Shown: positions 14,370-22,272 of the stretch, piece by piece
Layout: each line of letters starts with the position of its first letter
Numbering within the stretch: the stretch's first letter is position 1
NCBI GenBank assembly: GCA_001820875.1
Contig: MHRF01000003.1
Span: 1 to 42,846 of the forward strand
DNA length: 42,846 nucleotides
Direction of reading: 5' to 3'
Source: Candidatus Taylorbacteria bacterium RIFCSPHIGHO2_01_FULL_46_22b
GTDB taxonomy: Bacteria; Patescibacteriota; Minisyncoccia; Phycocordibacterales; DSPV01
Position numbers and translations under genes: made by a program
Notes under the pieces: generated by a model
The model's input: the letters and a program-made list of their open reading frames with translations, nothing else
Told to the model about the DNA's origin: nothing
The model's database searches: none

Positions 14370-16940
14370 TCATCTCTTTCTTAGTGTTTTCCTCAAATAC
14401 TCGCTCGTATGCGAATCCCCTTGCGCTACCTCCTCCGGCGTTCCCTTTTCAACCAGTTTTCCGCCCGCATCGCCCCCGTCAGGACCTATATCAATCACGT
14501 AGTCAGAGGATTTAATCACATCAAGATTGTGCTCAATCACCACCACCGTATTGCCGCGGTCAACCAGCTTCTGCAAAATCTCAATCAATTTTCGCACATC
14601 CTCATAATGTAAACCGATAGTCGGTTCATCCAAAAGATAAATAGTCTTTTGCAAATGCGGGCGATAGAGTTCTGAAGAAATTTTCACGCGTTGCGCTTCA
14701 CCTCCCGAAAGTGTCGTCGCTGATTGGCCGATCGTCAGATACCCAAGCCCTACTTCATCTAGAGTCTTCAAACGATCATATATAGCTGGAATATCCTCAA
14801 AAAATTTCAATGCCTCCTCAATGGTCATCCCAAGCACTTGATAGATGTTTTTCTTTTTATATTTAACCTCCAAAGTCTCCTTCATAAATCGCTTACCCCC
14901 ACAAACTTCGCAGGTTACATACACCGTCGGCAAAAAATGCATTTCAACAGCGATCTCGCCATTTCCTTCGCAGGCTTCGCACCGCCCACCTTTGACGTTG
15001 AAACTAAACCTACTTGCTCCCCATCCGCGCGCGCGAGCTTCGCTTGAGGCAGCAAACAATTCACGAATGAACGTAAATGCACCTGTGTACGTCGCAGGAT
15101 TGGAGCGTGGCGTACGGCCAATCGGCGACTGATCAATCAAAATCGTGCGTCCCAAATACTCTGTACCGGTAAAACTCTGGCAATTGAAAGTTTCGGCACT
15201 CCGATATCTCCGTTCCAAACGCGCCAAGAGATTCTTGTGCAGGATTTCATACACAAAAGACGATTTGCCTGATCCTGAAACTCCCGTCACCGAAACCAAT
15301 TTCCCAAGCGGAATATCGACATTCAAATGCTTGATATTAAATACTTTCCCGCCGCGGATTTTGATGCTTCCTTTATCAGATTCCCTGCGCTCTGCCGGAA
15401 CAGGGATCATCCTTTCTCCGCGCAGATATTCTAACGTGAGAGATTTTGGCGGTTTCTTTACGGTCAACAATTCCTCCAAATTCCCCGCAACAACAATCTT
15501 CCCGCCATGCTCTCCCGCCCCCGGCCCTATATCAACAATATAATCAGATGAAAAAATAGTGTCTTCATCGTGTTCAACTACAATAATACTGTTCCCCGCA
15601 TCACGAAGTTCAAGTAAGGTTTTAATCAATCGATCATTGTCATGCGCATGCAAACCAATCGTCGGTTCATCAAGCACATACAGAGCCCCGACAAGGCCTG
15701 ATCCTAGCTGGGAGGCAAGCCGAATACGCTGTGCTTCACCACCAGAGAGCGTATGTGCTCTGCGTTCAAGCGTCAGGTATCCGATACCCACATTGAGCAT
15801 AAAAGAAAGACGTGAGGAAATCTCTTTGACGACCACTTTTGAAATCGTCTTCTCGGATGGAGAAAGTGAGAGTTTCTTGAAAAAGTCTGCGGCGGCTTCG
15901 ATCGAAAGAGCGACAAAATCGACAATCGAAATTCCTCCAACTTTCACGCCAAGGGCTTCTGCACGCAAACGCGCACCGTTGCACTTCGGGCACACCTCAT
16001 CACCAAAAAAATGCCGAGTGCCGAGTCCATTACATTCAGGACATGCGCCATACGGCGAGTTGAAGCTGAACAATCGAGGCTCAACTTCCGGATACGAAAA
16101 TCCGTCATAGGGACACATGAATTTGGAAGAAATAATCCGCTCTTCGCTCCCCGCTTCGATTTTCACCAACCCGTCAGATTCTTGTAGCGCGCGCTCAATT
16201 GATTCATTGAGACGTTCGGCGACATCTTCGGTCAATTTTCCCAATTCCTCCGTGAAAAATTCATCAACCAATACATCAATATTGTGCTTTTTGTTTTTTG
16301 ATAAAATAATCTGTTCGCGCAGTTTCTTAAGTTCCCCGTCAACTTTCACATGCGTATATCCCTTACCCAAGAGATCGTAAAGCAACTGGTAGTATTCTCC
16401 TTTCCTGCCGATCACCACTGGAGAAAAAATCTTCAATTTTTCGCCGGTATAGGGAACCCCCATCACCTGCTTCTTTTTATTTGCCGAATCAGCTGATTGC
16501 ACACTTTCAATGATCGTCTCGCGTATCTCTTCATTCGAAAGGCGTTTGATGACGCGACCGCAAATTAGACAATGTGGAACACCTATGCGCGCATACAGAA
16601 CGCGCAAATAATCATAAATTTCAGTAATGGTCGCCACGGTTGAGCGCGGGTTGTTGGAACGGGATTTCTGATCAATGGAAATTGCAGGGGACAAACCGAT
16701 AATCTCGTCCACATCAGGCTTCTGCATCTGGCGCAAAAATTGACGCGCGTAAGAAGAGAGCGACTCAACATAGCGCCGCTGGCCTTCCGCAAATATAGTA
16801 TCGAATGCAAGCGAAGATTTTCCTGAACCCGAAAGCCCAGTAAATACCACCAGTTTGTTGCGTGGCATCTCAACCGTGATATTTTTTAGGTTGTGAGTTC
16901 TTGCTCCTTTTACTATTATTTTATCGTTTGTATTCTCCAT
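14370..16940 (-). CDS. uvrA: UvrABC excinuclease subunit A
   Basis: ATP-driven damage sensor of nucleotide excision repair. 856 aa, about 80 shorter than the E. coli protein. Two ABC modules: Walker [10 protein letters not shown] (about 35-43) and GVSGSGKSS (about 551-559), each with LSGGEAQR signatures and a Walker B ([10 protein letters not shown] and [10 protein letters not shown]). The C-terminal zinc module CEAC...CEVC is complete. In the first zinc module one Cys pair reads CPYD instead of CPxC, although the partner CPEC is present. The upstream sequence has no ribosome-binding site; AATAAT lies 8 nt before the ATG. Confidence 0.96.
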   Translation of the reverse strand: MENTNDKIIVKGARTHNLKNITVEMPRNKLVVFTGLSGSGKSSLAFDTIFAEGQRRYVESLSSYARQFLRQMQKPDVDEIIGLSPAISIDQKSRSNNPRSTVATITEIYDYLRVLYARIGVPHCLICGRVIKRLSNEEIRETIIESVQSADSANKKKQVMGVPYTGEKLKIFSPVVIGRKGEYYQLLYDLLGKGYTHVKVDGELKKLREQIILSKNKKHNIDVLVDEFFTEELGKLTEDVAERLNESIERALQESDGLVKIEAGSEERIISSKFMCPYDGFSYPEVEPRLFSFNSPYGACPECNGLGTRHFFGDEVCPKCNGARLRAEALGVKVGGISIVDFVALSIEAAADFFKKLSLSPSEKTISKVVVKEISSRLSFMLNVGIGYLTLERRAHTLSGGEAQRIRLASQLGSGLVGALYVLDEPTIGLHAHDNDRLIKTLLELRDAGNSIIVVEHDEDTIFSSDYIVDIGPGAGEHGGKIVVAGNLEELLTVKKPPKSLTLEYLRGERMIPVPAERRESDKGSIKIRGGKVFNIKHLNVDIPLGKLVSVTGVSGSGKSSFVYEILHKNLLARLERRYRSAETFNCQSFTGTEYLGRTILIDQSPIGRTPRSNPATYTGAFTFIRELFAASSEARARGWGASRFSFNVKGGRCEACEGNGEIAVEMHFLPTVYVTCEVCGGKRFMKETLEVKYKKKNIYQVLGMTIEEALKFFEDIPAIYDRLKTLDEVGLGYLTIGQSATTLSGGEAQRVKISSELYRPHLQKTIYLLDEPTIGLHYEDVRKLIEILQKLVDRGNTVVVIEHNLDVIKSSDYVIDIGPDGGDAGGKLVEKGTPEEVAQGDSHTSEYLRKTLRKR

Positions 16941-17095
16941 TTTGGATAATTATTCTTGGTCCCAGATAATTTTCTGCTGAAAATTTCTGTGACCTCGCCT
17001 CGCGCCGTCGCGCTCCGGCCTTGCGAAGCTCCAAGTATTCGCTTCTCACCTTTTACTATTATTTTGTCCCCTCCATGTATCTCTTTATCTGACAT
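16916..17095 (-). other. short ORF carrying a copy of the uvrA 5' end
   Basis: From the ATG at 17095 the frame reads MSDKEIHGGDKIIVKG..., while uvrA begins [12 protein letters not shown]. At DNA level about 19 of 21 bases match between 17048-17068 and 16904-16924. After the match the ORF has no recognisable content and stops at 16916, overlapping the uvrA start. It may be a remnant of a local duplication or part of the uvrA leader. A -10-like TACACT with an upstream TG and a GGGG-rich hairpin lie just upstream. Confidence 0.4.
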
Positions 17096-17151
17096 GTTTT
17101 TTGCCCCACCATGAGGGGTGGGGTTTGATAGCGAGTGTAACACAAACAGCA

Positions 17152-17188
17152 GAAAAGAAAAACCTGCGGCCCAAACGAATGGCCGCAG
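17152..17188 (-). terminator. Rho-independent terminator
   Basis: On the minus strand CTGCGGCC (17188-17181) pairs with GGCCGCAG (17171-17164), followed by GTTTTTCTTTTC. It ends the unit that starts at the promoter 17335-17363. Confidence 0.82.
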
Positions 17189-17274
17189 GCGCTCCAAGAA
17201 ATGGTCATCGCGTGCTAGCACGATTGAGCCCATGTCTCTGGAGAAATACAAAGGGCAGGAAAAGTCCCTGTTCT

Positions 17275-17307
17275 TTATAGACCGCAAAAGCGGACCCGGA
17301 GGAACAT
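17275..17307 (-). CDS. possible 10-aa leader peptide
   Basis: ATG at 17307 preceded 5 nt upstream by GGAGAAGG, a strong ribosome-binding site, encodes MFLRVRFCGL and stops. A promoter (TTGACG at 17363-17358, 17 bp, TAGCCT at 17340-17335) lies upstream and a terminator (17152-17188) downstream, giving a transcript of about 165 nt. CCTCC just inside the ORF can pair with the ribosome-binding site. It may be a small RNA, a leader peptide or a toxin-like peptide; nothing decides between them. Confidence 0.35.
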   Translation of the reverse strand: MFLRVRFCGL

Positions 17308-17334
17308 GTCGACCTTCTCCTGCTCTGAGAGCAA

Positions 17335-17363
17335 AGGCTACACTGTTGAGATTATCTCGTCAA
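17335..17363 (-). promoter_or_regulatory. promoter TTGACG-17-TAGCCT
   Basis: Minus-strand boxes at 17363-17358 and 17340-17335, 17 bp apart, located just after the response-regulator stop. It would drive the short transcript that ends at 17152-17188. Confidence 0.5.
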
Positions 17364-17376
17364 GAGACATGGAGGA

Positions 17377-18171
17377 CTACTTCCCTCCGTCAATCGCGCG
17401 CTTGATTTCCTCGACAATTTCATCGAGGTTCATGGTGGCTTTTACTAAAAATTTCTGCGCGCCAAGCTTTTCGCCTTTTTCGACATCCGCTTTTTGTCCT
17501 AAATTCGAAAGCAAGATAACAGGAATCTTCTTCACTTTTACATTTTCTTTCAGCCGTTTTAATATTTCAAATCCATCAATACCCGATAGCAAAATATCAA
17601 GCACAATCACATCAGGCATTTCTGCCTCTACCAAAGAAAGTGCTTCCTCACCGCTCGTGGAATGCACTAATTTGCATCCCTCGCCAACCAATTTACGAGA
17701 AATGATATCACTCAAGAATTTATCGTCCTCAACCCACATCACTTTCTTTCCAGTGAGATTGGCAAGCTTTTCGCCTCCTCCTGTCTCATGATCCTGTTGA
17801 TCCAATTGATGCCGAACCTTACTCAAGACTTCATCGGGATCAAATTGCGCTTTTACAAGGTAATCTTTTACCCCAAGAGAAAGTGCGCGATTGATTTCAA
17901 CCGGCTGACCGGAGTTTGAAACCACAATGACCGGAATATCTTTAAGTTCTGGGTTGGCATTCTTTTCCATCAATACGTCAAATCCGCTCTTTGTCGGAAG
18001 AATGATATCGAGCAAAAGAAGATCAGGCTTGAATTCAGCAAGCTTCTTGACTCCAACACCTCCGTCACGAGCAAGCTCTGCGTCATATCCTTCTGCCTGC
18101 AATTTCTTTATGAGCACATCGCCCAAAAAGATGTCGTCTTCAATAATGAGAATTTTTCGTTTGTTGACCAT
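17377..18171 (-). CDS. double response-regulator receiver protein
   Basis: 264 aa made of two CheY-like receiver domains: residues 5-120 with phosphoacceptor Asp55 (LLLLDIILP) and 142-262 with Asp192 (VIVLDILLS). Each keeps the acidic pair near its start (EDD and VEDD) and the conserved Lys (YLVKA and FLVKA). No DNA-binding or enzymatic output domain is present, so it must act by protein contact or as a phosphate relay. It starts 7 nt after the kinase stop, an obvious operon with it. No ribosome-binding site is seen. Confidence 0.9.
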   Translation of the reverse strand: MVNKRKILIIEDDIFLGDVLIKKLQAEGYDAELARDGGVGVKKLAEFKPDLLLLDIILPTKSGFDVLMEKNANPELKDIPVIVVSNSGQPVEINRALSLGVKDYLVKAQFDPDEVLSKVRHQLDQQDHETGGGEKLANLTGKKVMWVEDDKFLSDIISRKLVGEGCKLVHSTSGEEALSLVEAEMPDVIVLDILLSGIDGFEILKRLKENVKVKKIPVILLSNLGQKADVEKGEKLGAQKFLVKATMNLDEIVEEIKRAIDGGK

Positions 18172-18178
18172 GGAAAAA

Positions 18179-19282
18179 TTAAATCTGTTTATAGGCGTCC
18201 TCGGCCTTCATAAGAGGTATTGTAACATAAAAGACTGATCCCTTTCCCTCTTCGCTTTCAAACCAACATTTGCCGCCATGTTGTTCGATAATTTTCTTCA
18301 CCATATATAACCCTAACCCCGTACCACTCGGCTCGGTCTTGATAGCATTTCCTGCGCGGAAAAATCTCGTAAAAATCTGGCCTTGTTGGTTTTTGGGAAT
18401 ACCGATACCTGAATCACGAATAAGCACACGGACATCACTTCCCACTACCTCAAGCGTAATCGTGACTGTCCCTCCTTTCAGGGTATACTTCACCGCATTT
18501 TCAAGCAGATTCTGAAGTACCGCGCGCAATTTAGTCGGATCTACCAGCACCATAAATTTCGCATCAACGGGAATACAAGCAAAATCAAGTTTGAGTCCAC
18601 GCTTTTGCGCATTCGGAAATACTTCAAATAGAACATTTTCAACCAAATCTCGCATATTTATCCGCAACAGCGTATATTTCAGGCGTCCTGATTCGATGCG
18701 ATCGGCGGCAAGCATATCATTGACGAGTGCGATCATGCGCTCGTTGTTCTCATAGCTTTTGAGTAGAAATGTTTTCTGTTCGTTTGACATCGCTCCGAAA
18801 TCGCCGTTAATGAGCATGTGCAATGTCCATTTGAGACCCGAGAGCGGAGTACGAAGCTGATGAGCTACTACTGACACAAATTCGCTTTTGCGCCGTTCAA
18901 GCATTTTTGCTTCGGTAATATCCTCGATCCAAATCAGCGCCCACGCGTTATAGCGCACTTGATCTTCTTTTGAAAGACAGCTAAAGAAAATCTGAAAAAT
19001 TTCCGAGTCTACTTCTATTTCAGGCACATGAAACGGCTTCCCTGGTGAAGCCGTAGTGACGCATTGATTGATTTCCACCCCTTTGAATTTCCGGCGAAAG
19101 GCATCGAGAATCGATTTGCTATCATGGTCTGTTTTAGCAAGCCCGAGCATCACGCGAGCCGCAGGATTGATAAAAAGCACTACCTGATGCTCATCGAGGA
19201 GAATCGCCCCCTCCCGCATATTTTCGGTTACGATATCAAGCTTTGCTTTTTCTGTGCGTGATTGTTTGGAGATAAAAAACAT
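18179..19282 (-). CDS. PAS-domain histidine kinase
   Basis: 367 aa. A PAS sensor domain (about 15-125) has no membrane segment, so it senses a cytoplasmic signal. The HisKA domain follows with the phosphorylated His in VVAHQLRTPLSGLKW (about His141), then a HATPase domain with N box NLLENAVKY, G1 DSGIGIP and G2 GTGLGLYM. The partner is the double receiver directly downstream. A TATAAT at 19330-19335 could start transcription, giving a leader of about 40 nt, but the -35 is poor. Confidence 0.92.
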   Translation of the reverse strand: MFFISKQSRTEKAKLDIVTENMREGAILLDEHQVVLFINPAARVMLGLAKTDHDSKSILDAFRRKFKGVEINQCVTTASPGKPFHVPEIEVDSEIFQIFFSCLSKEDQVRYNAWALIWIEDITEAKMLERRKSEFVSVVAHQLRTPLSGLKWTLHMLINGDFGAMSNEQKTFLLKSYENNERMIALVNDMLAADRIESGRLKYTLLRINMRDLVENVLFEVFPNAQKRGLKLDFACIPVDAKFMVLVDPTKLRAVLQNLLENAVKYTLKGGTVTITLEVVGSDVRVLIRDSGIGIPKNQQGQIFTRFFRAGNAIKTEPSGTGLGLYMVKKIIEQHGGKCWFESEEGKGSVFYVTIPLMKAEDAYKQI

Positions 19283-19349
19283 GAGAAATAGATTTCAGTG
19301 GGATTGTAATATAAAACAACAATGTCCAAATTATACCGTACAAAAGTCT

Positions 19350-19411
19350 GAAAACGAAAAGTCCTGCAGGGTGTCGAAGCTATTGTCAGCCTAGACACTC
19401 ACCTGCAGGAC
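19350..19411 (-). terminator. Rho-independent terminator of the structured RNA unit
   Basis: On the minus strand GTCCTGCAGG (19411-19402) pairs with CCTGCAGGAC (19370-19361), with an inner GTGTC/GACAC pairing, followed by TTTTCGTTTTC. Confidence 0.8.
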
Positions 19412-19836
19412 CGTTTCTCCACATCTCAAGACTGGCTCCGCAATCTCGAGTCACTTTGGCACCACAACGCGTTCGTGGTGTTGCACTTCCCTCCTAGGAA
19501 GGAAGTGGGCTGGACACATCACGTGCCAATGGAGGCCTTGAACCGCCCCAAACCCTCGAGCGCATTCGCGAGGAAGGATTCGCGGGAACCGTCCCGCACC
19601 TTCCAGTTCGCAACTTCGCGGCACTGGGTCGTTGGGCGCATACGGCCGGATTCTGCCAATTCCCCGGACGAGGTGCACCGTACTCAAACGGGCGTCAACC
19701 TCTCGGAGGGGGAACGGTTAGTCGCGGCCGAACTCGTAGTTGAGCGCTCACAGGCGCTCGTCGACTAGCCAAGTAAGCCAGTTTTCCCTAAAGGCCTTGC
19801 GGCCTGTGGTCGTGCGGCTCCCACAACCAAACCCAA
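19353..19836 (-). ncRNA. candidate large structured RNA B, about 480 nt
   Basis: This stretch has no convincing gene but is bounded by a minus-strand promoter (19842-19869) and terminator (19350-19411). It is GC-richer than the flanking genes. The minus-strand RNA can form many strong local hairpins: AGGCC-GCAA-GGCCT (a GNRA loop), a GAGCGC/GCGCTC stem, CCAGT/ACTGG, GCGGGA/TCCCGC, CCTCG/CGAGG, a CACTTCC/GGAAGTG stem and CACCAC/GTGGTG. The first set is enclosed by TAGTCG/CGACTA. I find neither the RNase P core sequence nor a tmRNA acceptor end, so the class is unknown. Confidence 0.6.
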
Positions 19837-19841
19837 GTGAA

Positions 19842-19869
19842 ATGCTATACCTTTCCTGAAAATCGTCAA
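19842..19869 (-). promoter_or_regulatory. promoter TTGACG-16-TAGCAT for RNA B
   Basis: On the minus strand TTGACG at 19869-19864 overlaps the uvrB stop. A 16-bp spacer leads to TAGCAT at 19847-19842. Expected start is near 19836. Confidence 0.65.
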
Positions 19870-21935
19870 GTCTTTGGGCGTTTTCCTGTTGTTTGTGAAA
19901 TTTTCTCCGGAGCAGATGCTTCCATCCTTCTGGTGAGCACCACAATCTCGTCACGCAAAATTGCCGCAGTCTCGAAATCAAGGACTTTGACTGCAGCGCT
20001 CATTTGTCGCTCTTTTTCTTTGATCAACGCTTTCGGATTCTTTTCAAATAACCCACCGTCAATGGTCAGAAGTTCACCCACAGCCTTCTCATGCTCCGAT
20101 TGCATACTTTCAGTGATATCTTTGATATTTTTCTTGATGGTCTGCGGAGTGATTCCGTGTTTCTTATTATAGGCAAGCTGTATGGTACGGCGCCGCTTAG
20201 TCTCTGCAACTGCACGTTCAATTGAACCAGTGCTCGTATCGGCATATATAATCACTCTACCGTTTACGTTGCGTGCCGCGCGCCCCATGATCTGAATGAG
20301 TGATGTTTCAGATCGTAAAAATCCTTCTTTGTCGGCATCCAAAATTCCAATCAAAGAAAGTTCAGGCAAATCAAGACCTTCACGCAAAAGATTAACGCCC
20401 ACCAAAAAATCAAACGTTCCTTTCCGAAAATCCGTCAAAATTCTGATGCGCTCAATCGTCTTTATTTCGCTATGCAAATATTCAGCTTTGTATCCTGCTT
20501 CTTTGAGATACACACTTAAATCCTCGGCCATCTTCTTGGTAAGCGTGGTTGCAATCACTCGTTCGCCTTTTTTGATCACCTTCCCTGCTTCTTCAATAAA
20601 ATCTTTTATTTGACCTACATACTTCCCTTTCGCAGAAACTGGTTTGATTACAATCTCTGGATCAATAAGTCCGGTCGGTCGAATAACCTGTTCAACAATT
20701 TGAGTTGATATTTCACGTTCATAAGTAGACGGAGTAGCTGAAGTGAAAATCACCTGTCCGACACGCTGGGTAAATTCATCAGCAGTAAGTGGCCGATTAT
20801 CAGCGGCGCTCGGAAGACGAAATCCGTATTCAACCAATGTTTTCTTGCGCGAAGCATCTCCTGCCTGCATTCCACCAATTTGAGGTACAGTAACATGCGA
20901 CTCATCAATAATAGTGAGAAAATCGGGTGCGCCATCCTTTGTTTTTGGAAAATACGAAAGGAGTGTATCCGGCGGACTGCCAACCGGTTTACCTGAAAAA
21001 TGCCTCGCATAATTTTCAATCCCGTTGCAATATCCAATCTCGCGGATCATCGCAAGATCATAATTCGTGCGCCGCTTTAGACGTTCTGCTTCAAGCGGCT
21101 TGCCCTGTGTCTCAAATTCTTTCAGGCGCATCGCCAGCTCTTTTTTGATGCTCTCAATCGCACGCTTCTGCTGATCCTCCTGTGTCACAAAGTGCTTTCG
21201 CGGAAAGAGAAAAACGGTATCGGTCGATTTCAGATGAACTCGACTCACGGGATCAAATACATCAATCGCCTGTATGCCCTCATCCGAGAGCTCCAAGCGG
21301 AACAACACACGCTCGTTAGGCGGCATAATTTCTACTGCATTTCCTACTGCACGGAACAGGCCGGGCTCAAGGTCTGCATTAGTCCGCTCATAATGAATGT
21401 CGGTCAGTGCACGCACCAATTGCGCACGCGGCATTTTCATTCGAGTGGTAAGTTGCAGATGTTCCTTCAAATACTCTTCGGGACTACCGAGGTTGTAAAT
21501 GCACGAAACTGATGCGACCACAATACAATCACGTCGCGTCAACAACGTTTGAGTGGTTGCATGTCGAAGTCGATCAATCTCATCATTAATCATCGCTTCT
21601 TTTTCAATATACGTATCGGTCACCGGCATATATGCTTCCGGTTGATAGAAATCGTAATAGGATACAAAATAATTCACTGCGTTTTCAGGAAAAAATTCCC
21701 GATATTCCTGCACCAGTTGCGCTGCAAGCGTCTTATTGTGCGCAATTACCAAAACCGGCTTATCTTGTTGCGCGATTACATTCGCCGCCGTAAACGTCTT
21801 TCCTGAACCGGTAACGCCAAGGAGTGTTTGATAGCGATCACCACGCGCAACTCCTTTCGACAACGCCAAAATCGCCTTGGGCTGATCGCCCGCGGGAGTA
21901 AATGGACTATGCAATTTAAACAATGGTTTGGACAT
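19866..21935 (-). CDS. uvrB: UvrABC excinuclease subunit B
   Basis: Damage-verification helicase of nucleotide excision repair. 689 aa, full length. Walker A is GVTGSGKT (residues 40-47), followed by the beta-hairpin region with YYDFYQPEAYMP, the DESH helicase box (IIDESHVTVPQ), motif VI with QIMGRAARN, and a C-terminal UVR helix pair (about 640-680) that contacts UvrC. The promoter TTGTAT-17-TATAGT lies at 21976-21948, giving a leader of only about 5 nt and no ribosome-binding site. uvrA, uvrB and uvrC are all in this window but in separate units. Confidence 0.97.
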   Translation of the reverse strand: MSKPLFKLHSPFTPAGDQPKAILALSKGVARGDRYQTLLGVTGSGKTFTAANVIAQQDKPVLVIAHNKTLAAQLVQEYREFFPENAVNYFVSYYDFYQPEAYMPVTDTYIEKEAMINDEIDRLRHATTQTLLTRRDCIVVASVSCIYNLGSPEEYLKEHLQLTTRMKMPRAQLVRALTDIHYERTNADLEPGLFRAVGNAVEIMPPNERVLFRLELSDEGIQAIDVFDPVSRVHLKSTDTVFLFPRKHFVTQEDQQKRAIESIKKELAMRLKEFETQGKPLEAERLKRRTNYDLAMIREIGYCNGIENYARHFSGKPVGSPPDTLLSYFPKTKDGAPDFLTIIDESHVTVPQIGGMQAGDASRKKTLVEYGFRLPSAADNRPLTADEFTQRVGQVIFTSATPSTYEREISTQIVEQVIRPTGLIDPEIVIKPVSAKGKYVGQIKDFIEEAGKVIKKGERVIATTLTKKMAEDLSVYLKEAGYKAEYLHSEIKTIERIRILTDFRKGTFDFLVGVNLLREGLDLPELSLIGILDADKEGFLRSETSLIQIMGRAARNVNGRVIIYADTSTGSIERAVAETKRRRTIQLAYNKKHGITPQTIKKNIKDITESMQSEHEKAVGELLTIDGGLFEKNPKALIKEKERQMSAAVKVLDFETAAILRDEIVVLTRRMEASAPEKISQTTGKRPKT

Positions 21936-21947
21936 CGAATGAAATCT

Positions 21948-21976
21948 ACTATACCTCGGCCTTATGTCCTATACAA
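21948..21976 (-). promoter_or_regulatory. uvrB promoter TTGTAT-17-TATAGT
   Basis: Minus-strand boxes at 21976-21971 and 21953-21948 with a 17-bp spacer. The ATG at 21935 is 12 nt after the -10 box, so the leader is very short. Confidence 0.6.
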
Positions 21977-22016
21977 ATATGGCTTTATTAAAAGCTCATT
22001 TAAGGGTGTGCATAAC

Positions 22017-22045
22017 TTGACTTTAACAGTCAGGGGTGGTATACT
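22017..22045 (+). promoter_or_regulatory. promoter TTGACT-17-TATACT
   Basis: TTGACT at 22017-22022 and TATACT at 22040-22045, 17 bp apart. The leader of about 46 nt can form a GAGGAT/ATCCTC hairpin before the ribosome-binding site. Confidence 0.7.
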
Positions 22046-22097
22046 ATTGACAGTGGGCTTGAGGATGCGCCCCAGAAATCCTCAGAAAGGAGCTGCT

Positions 22098-22205
22098 ATG
22101 CTTGGCATCGCACTCACCGTTTGGACGATTGTTTCTGTCATCTTCTGTTTCGCACTCTGCTGCTCCGCAGCGGGGTCGCGAACAACAAAAGCTGTGGCGG
22201 CCTAA
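22098..22205 (+). CDS. 35-aa single-pass membrane peptide
   Basis: ATG at 22098 with AAAGGAG 5 nt upstream encodes MLGIALTVWTIVSVIFCFALCCSAA followed by a short basic tail. One hydrophobic helix (about 2-24) ends in three Cys, which could be a lipid or metal site or simply membrane-adjacent. The strong promoter, leader, ribosome-binding site and terminator make real expression likely. No homologue is recognised. It may be a regulator of a membrane protein or a toxin-like peptide. Confidence 0.6.
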   Translation: MLGIALTVWTIVSVIFCFALCCSAAGSRTTKAVAA

Positions 22206-22222
22206 CCTCCACCACCGCACCC

Positions 22223-22256
22223 CAGCCGACTGGATTCCCAGCCGGCTGTGTCATTT
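22223..22256 (+). terminator. Rho-independent terminator
   Basis: CAGCCG-A-CTGG (22223-22233) pairs with CCAG-C-CGGCTG (22238-22248), followed by TGTCATTTCT. The T tract is weak. Confidence 0.65.
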
Positions 22257-22272
22257 CTGGATTGCCACCAAT

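Noticed and set aside
16916-17287. 123-aa minus-strand ORF running through the terminator upstream of uvrA
   Set aside because: Its hydrophobic stretch is the translation of a terminator hairpin and T run. Only the short part from 17095 that resembles the uvrA start is kept as a note.
19451-19687. 78-aa minus-strand ORF with TTG start inside RNA B
   Set aside because: No ribosome-binding site, Arg/Pro/His-rich composition typical of translated structured RNA, and it spans several strong hairpins.
19475-19768. 97-aa plus-strand ORF with GTG start and GC-rich third codon positions, inside RNA B
   Set aside because: The promoter and terminator flanking it point the other way, no ribosome-binding site precedes it, and GC-rich hairpin DNA readily gives long open frames. 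No protein family is recognised.
19353-19836. RNase P RNA identity for RNA B, suggested by CAGAATCCGGCC and AACTGGCTTAC
   Set aside because: The 5' P4 strand consensus GAGGAAAGTC is absent and the partial matches occur in the wrong order. Not excluded for a highly diverged RNA.
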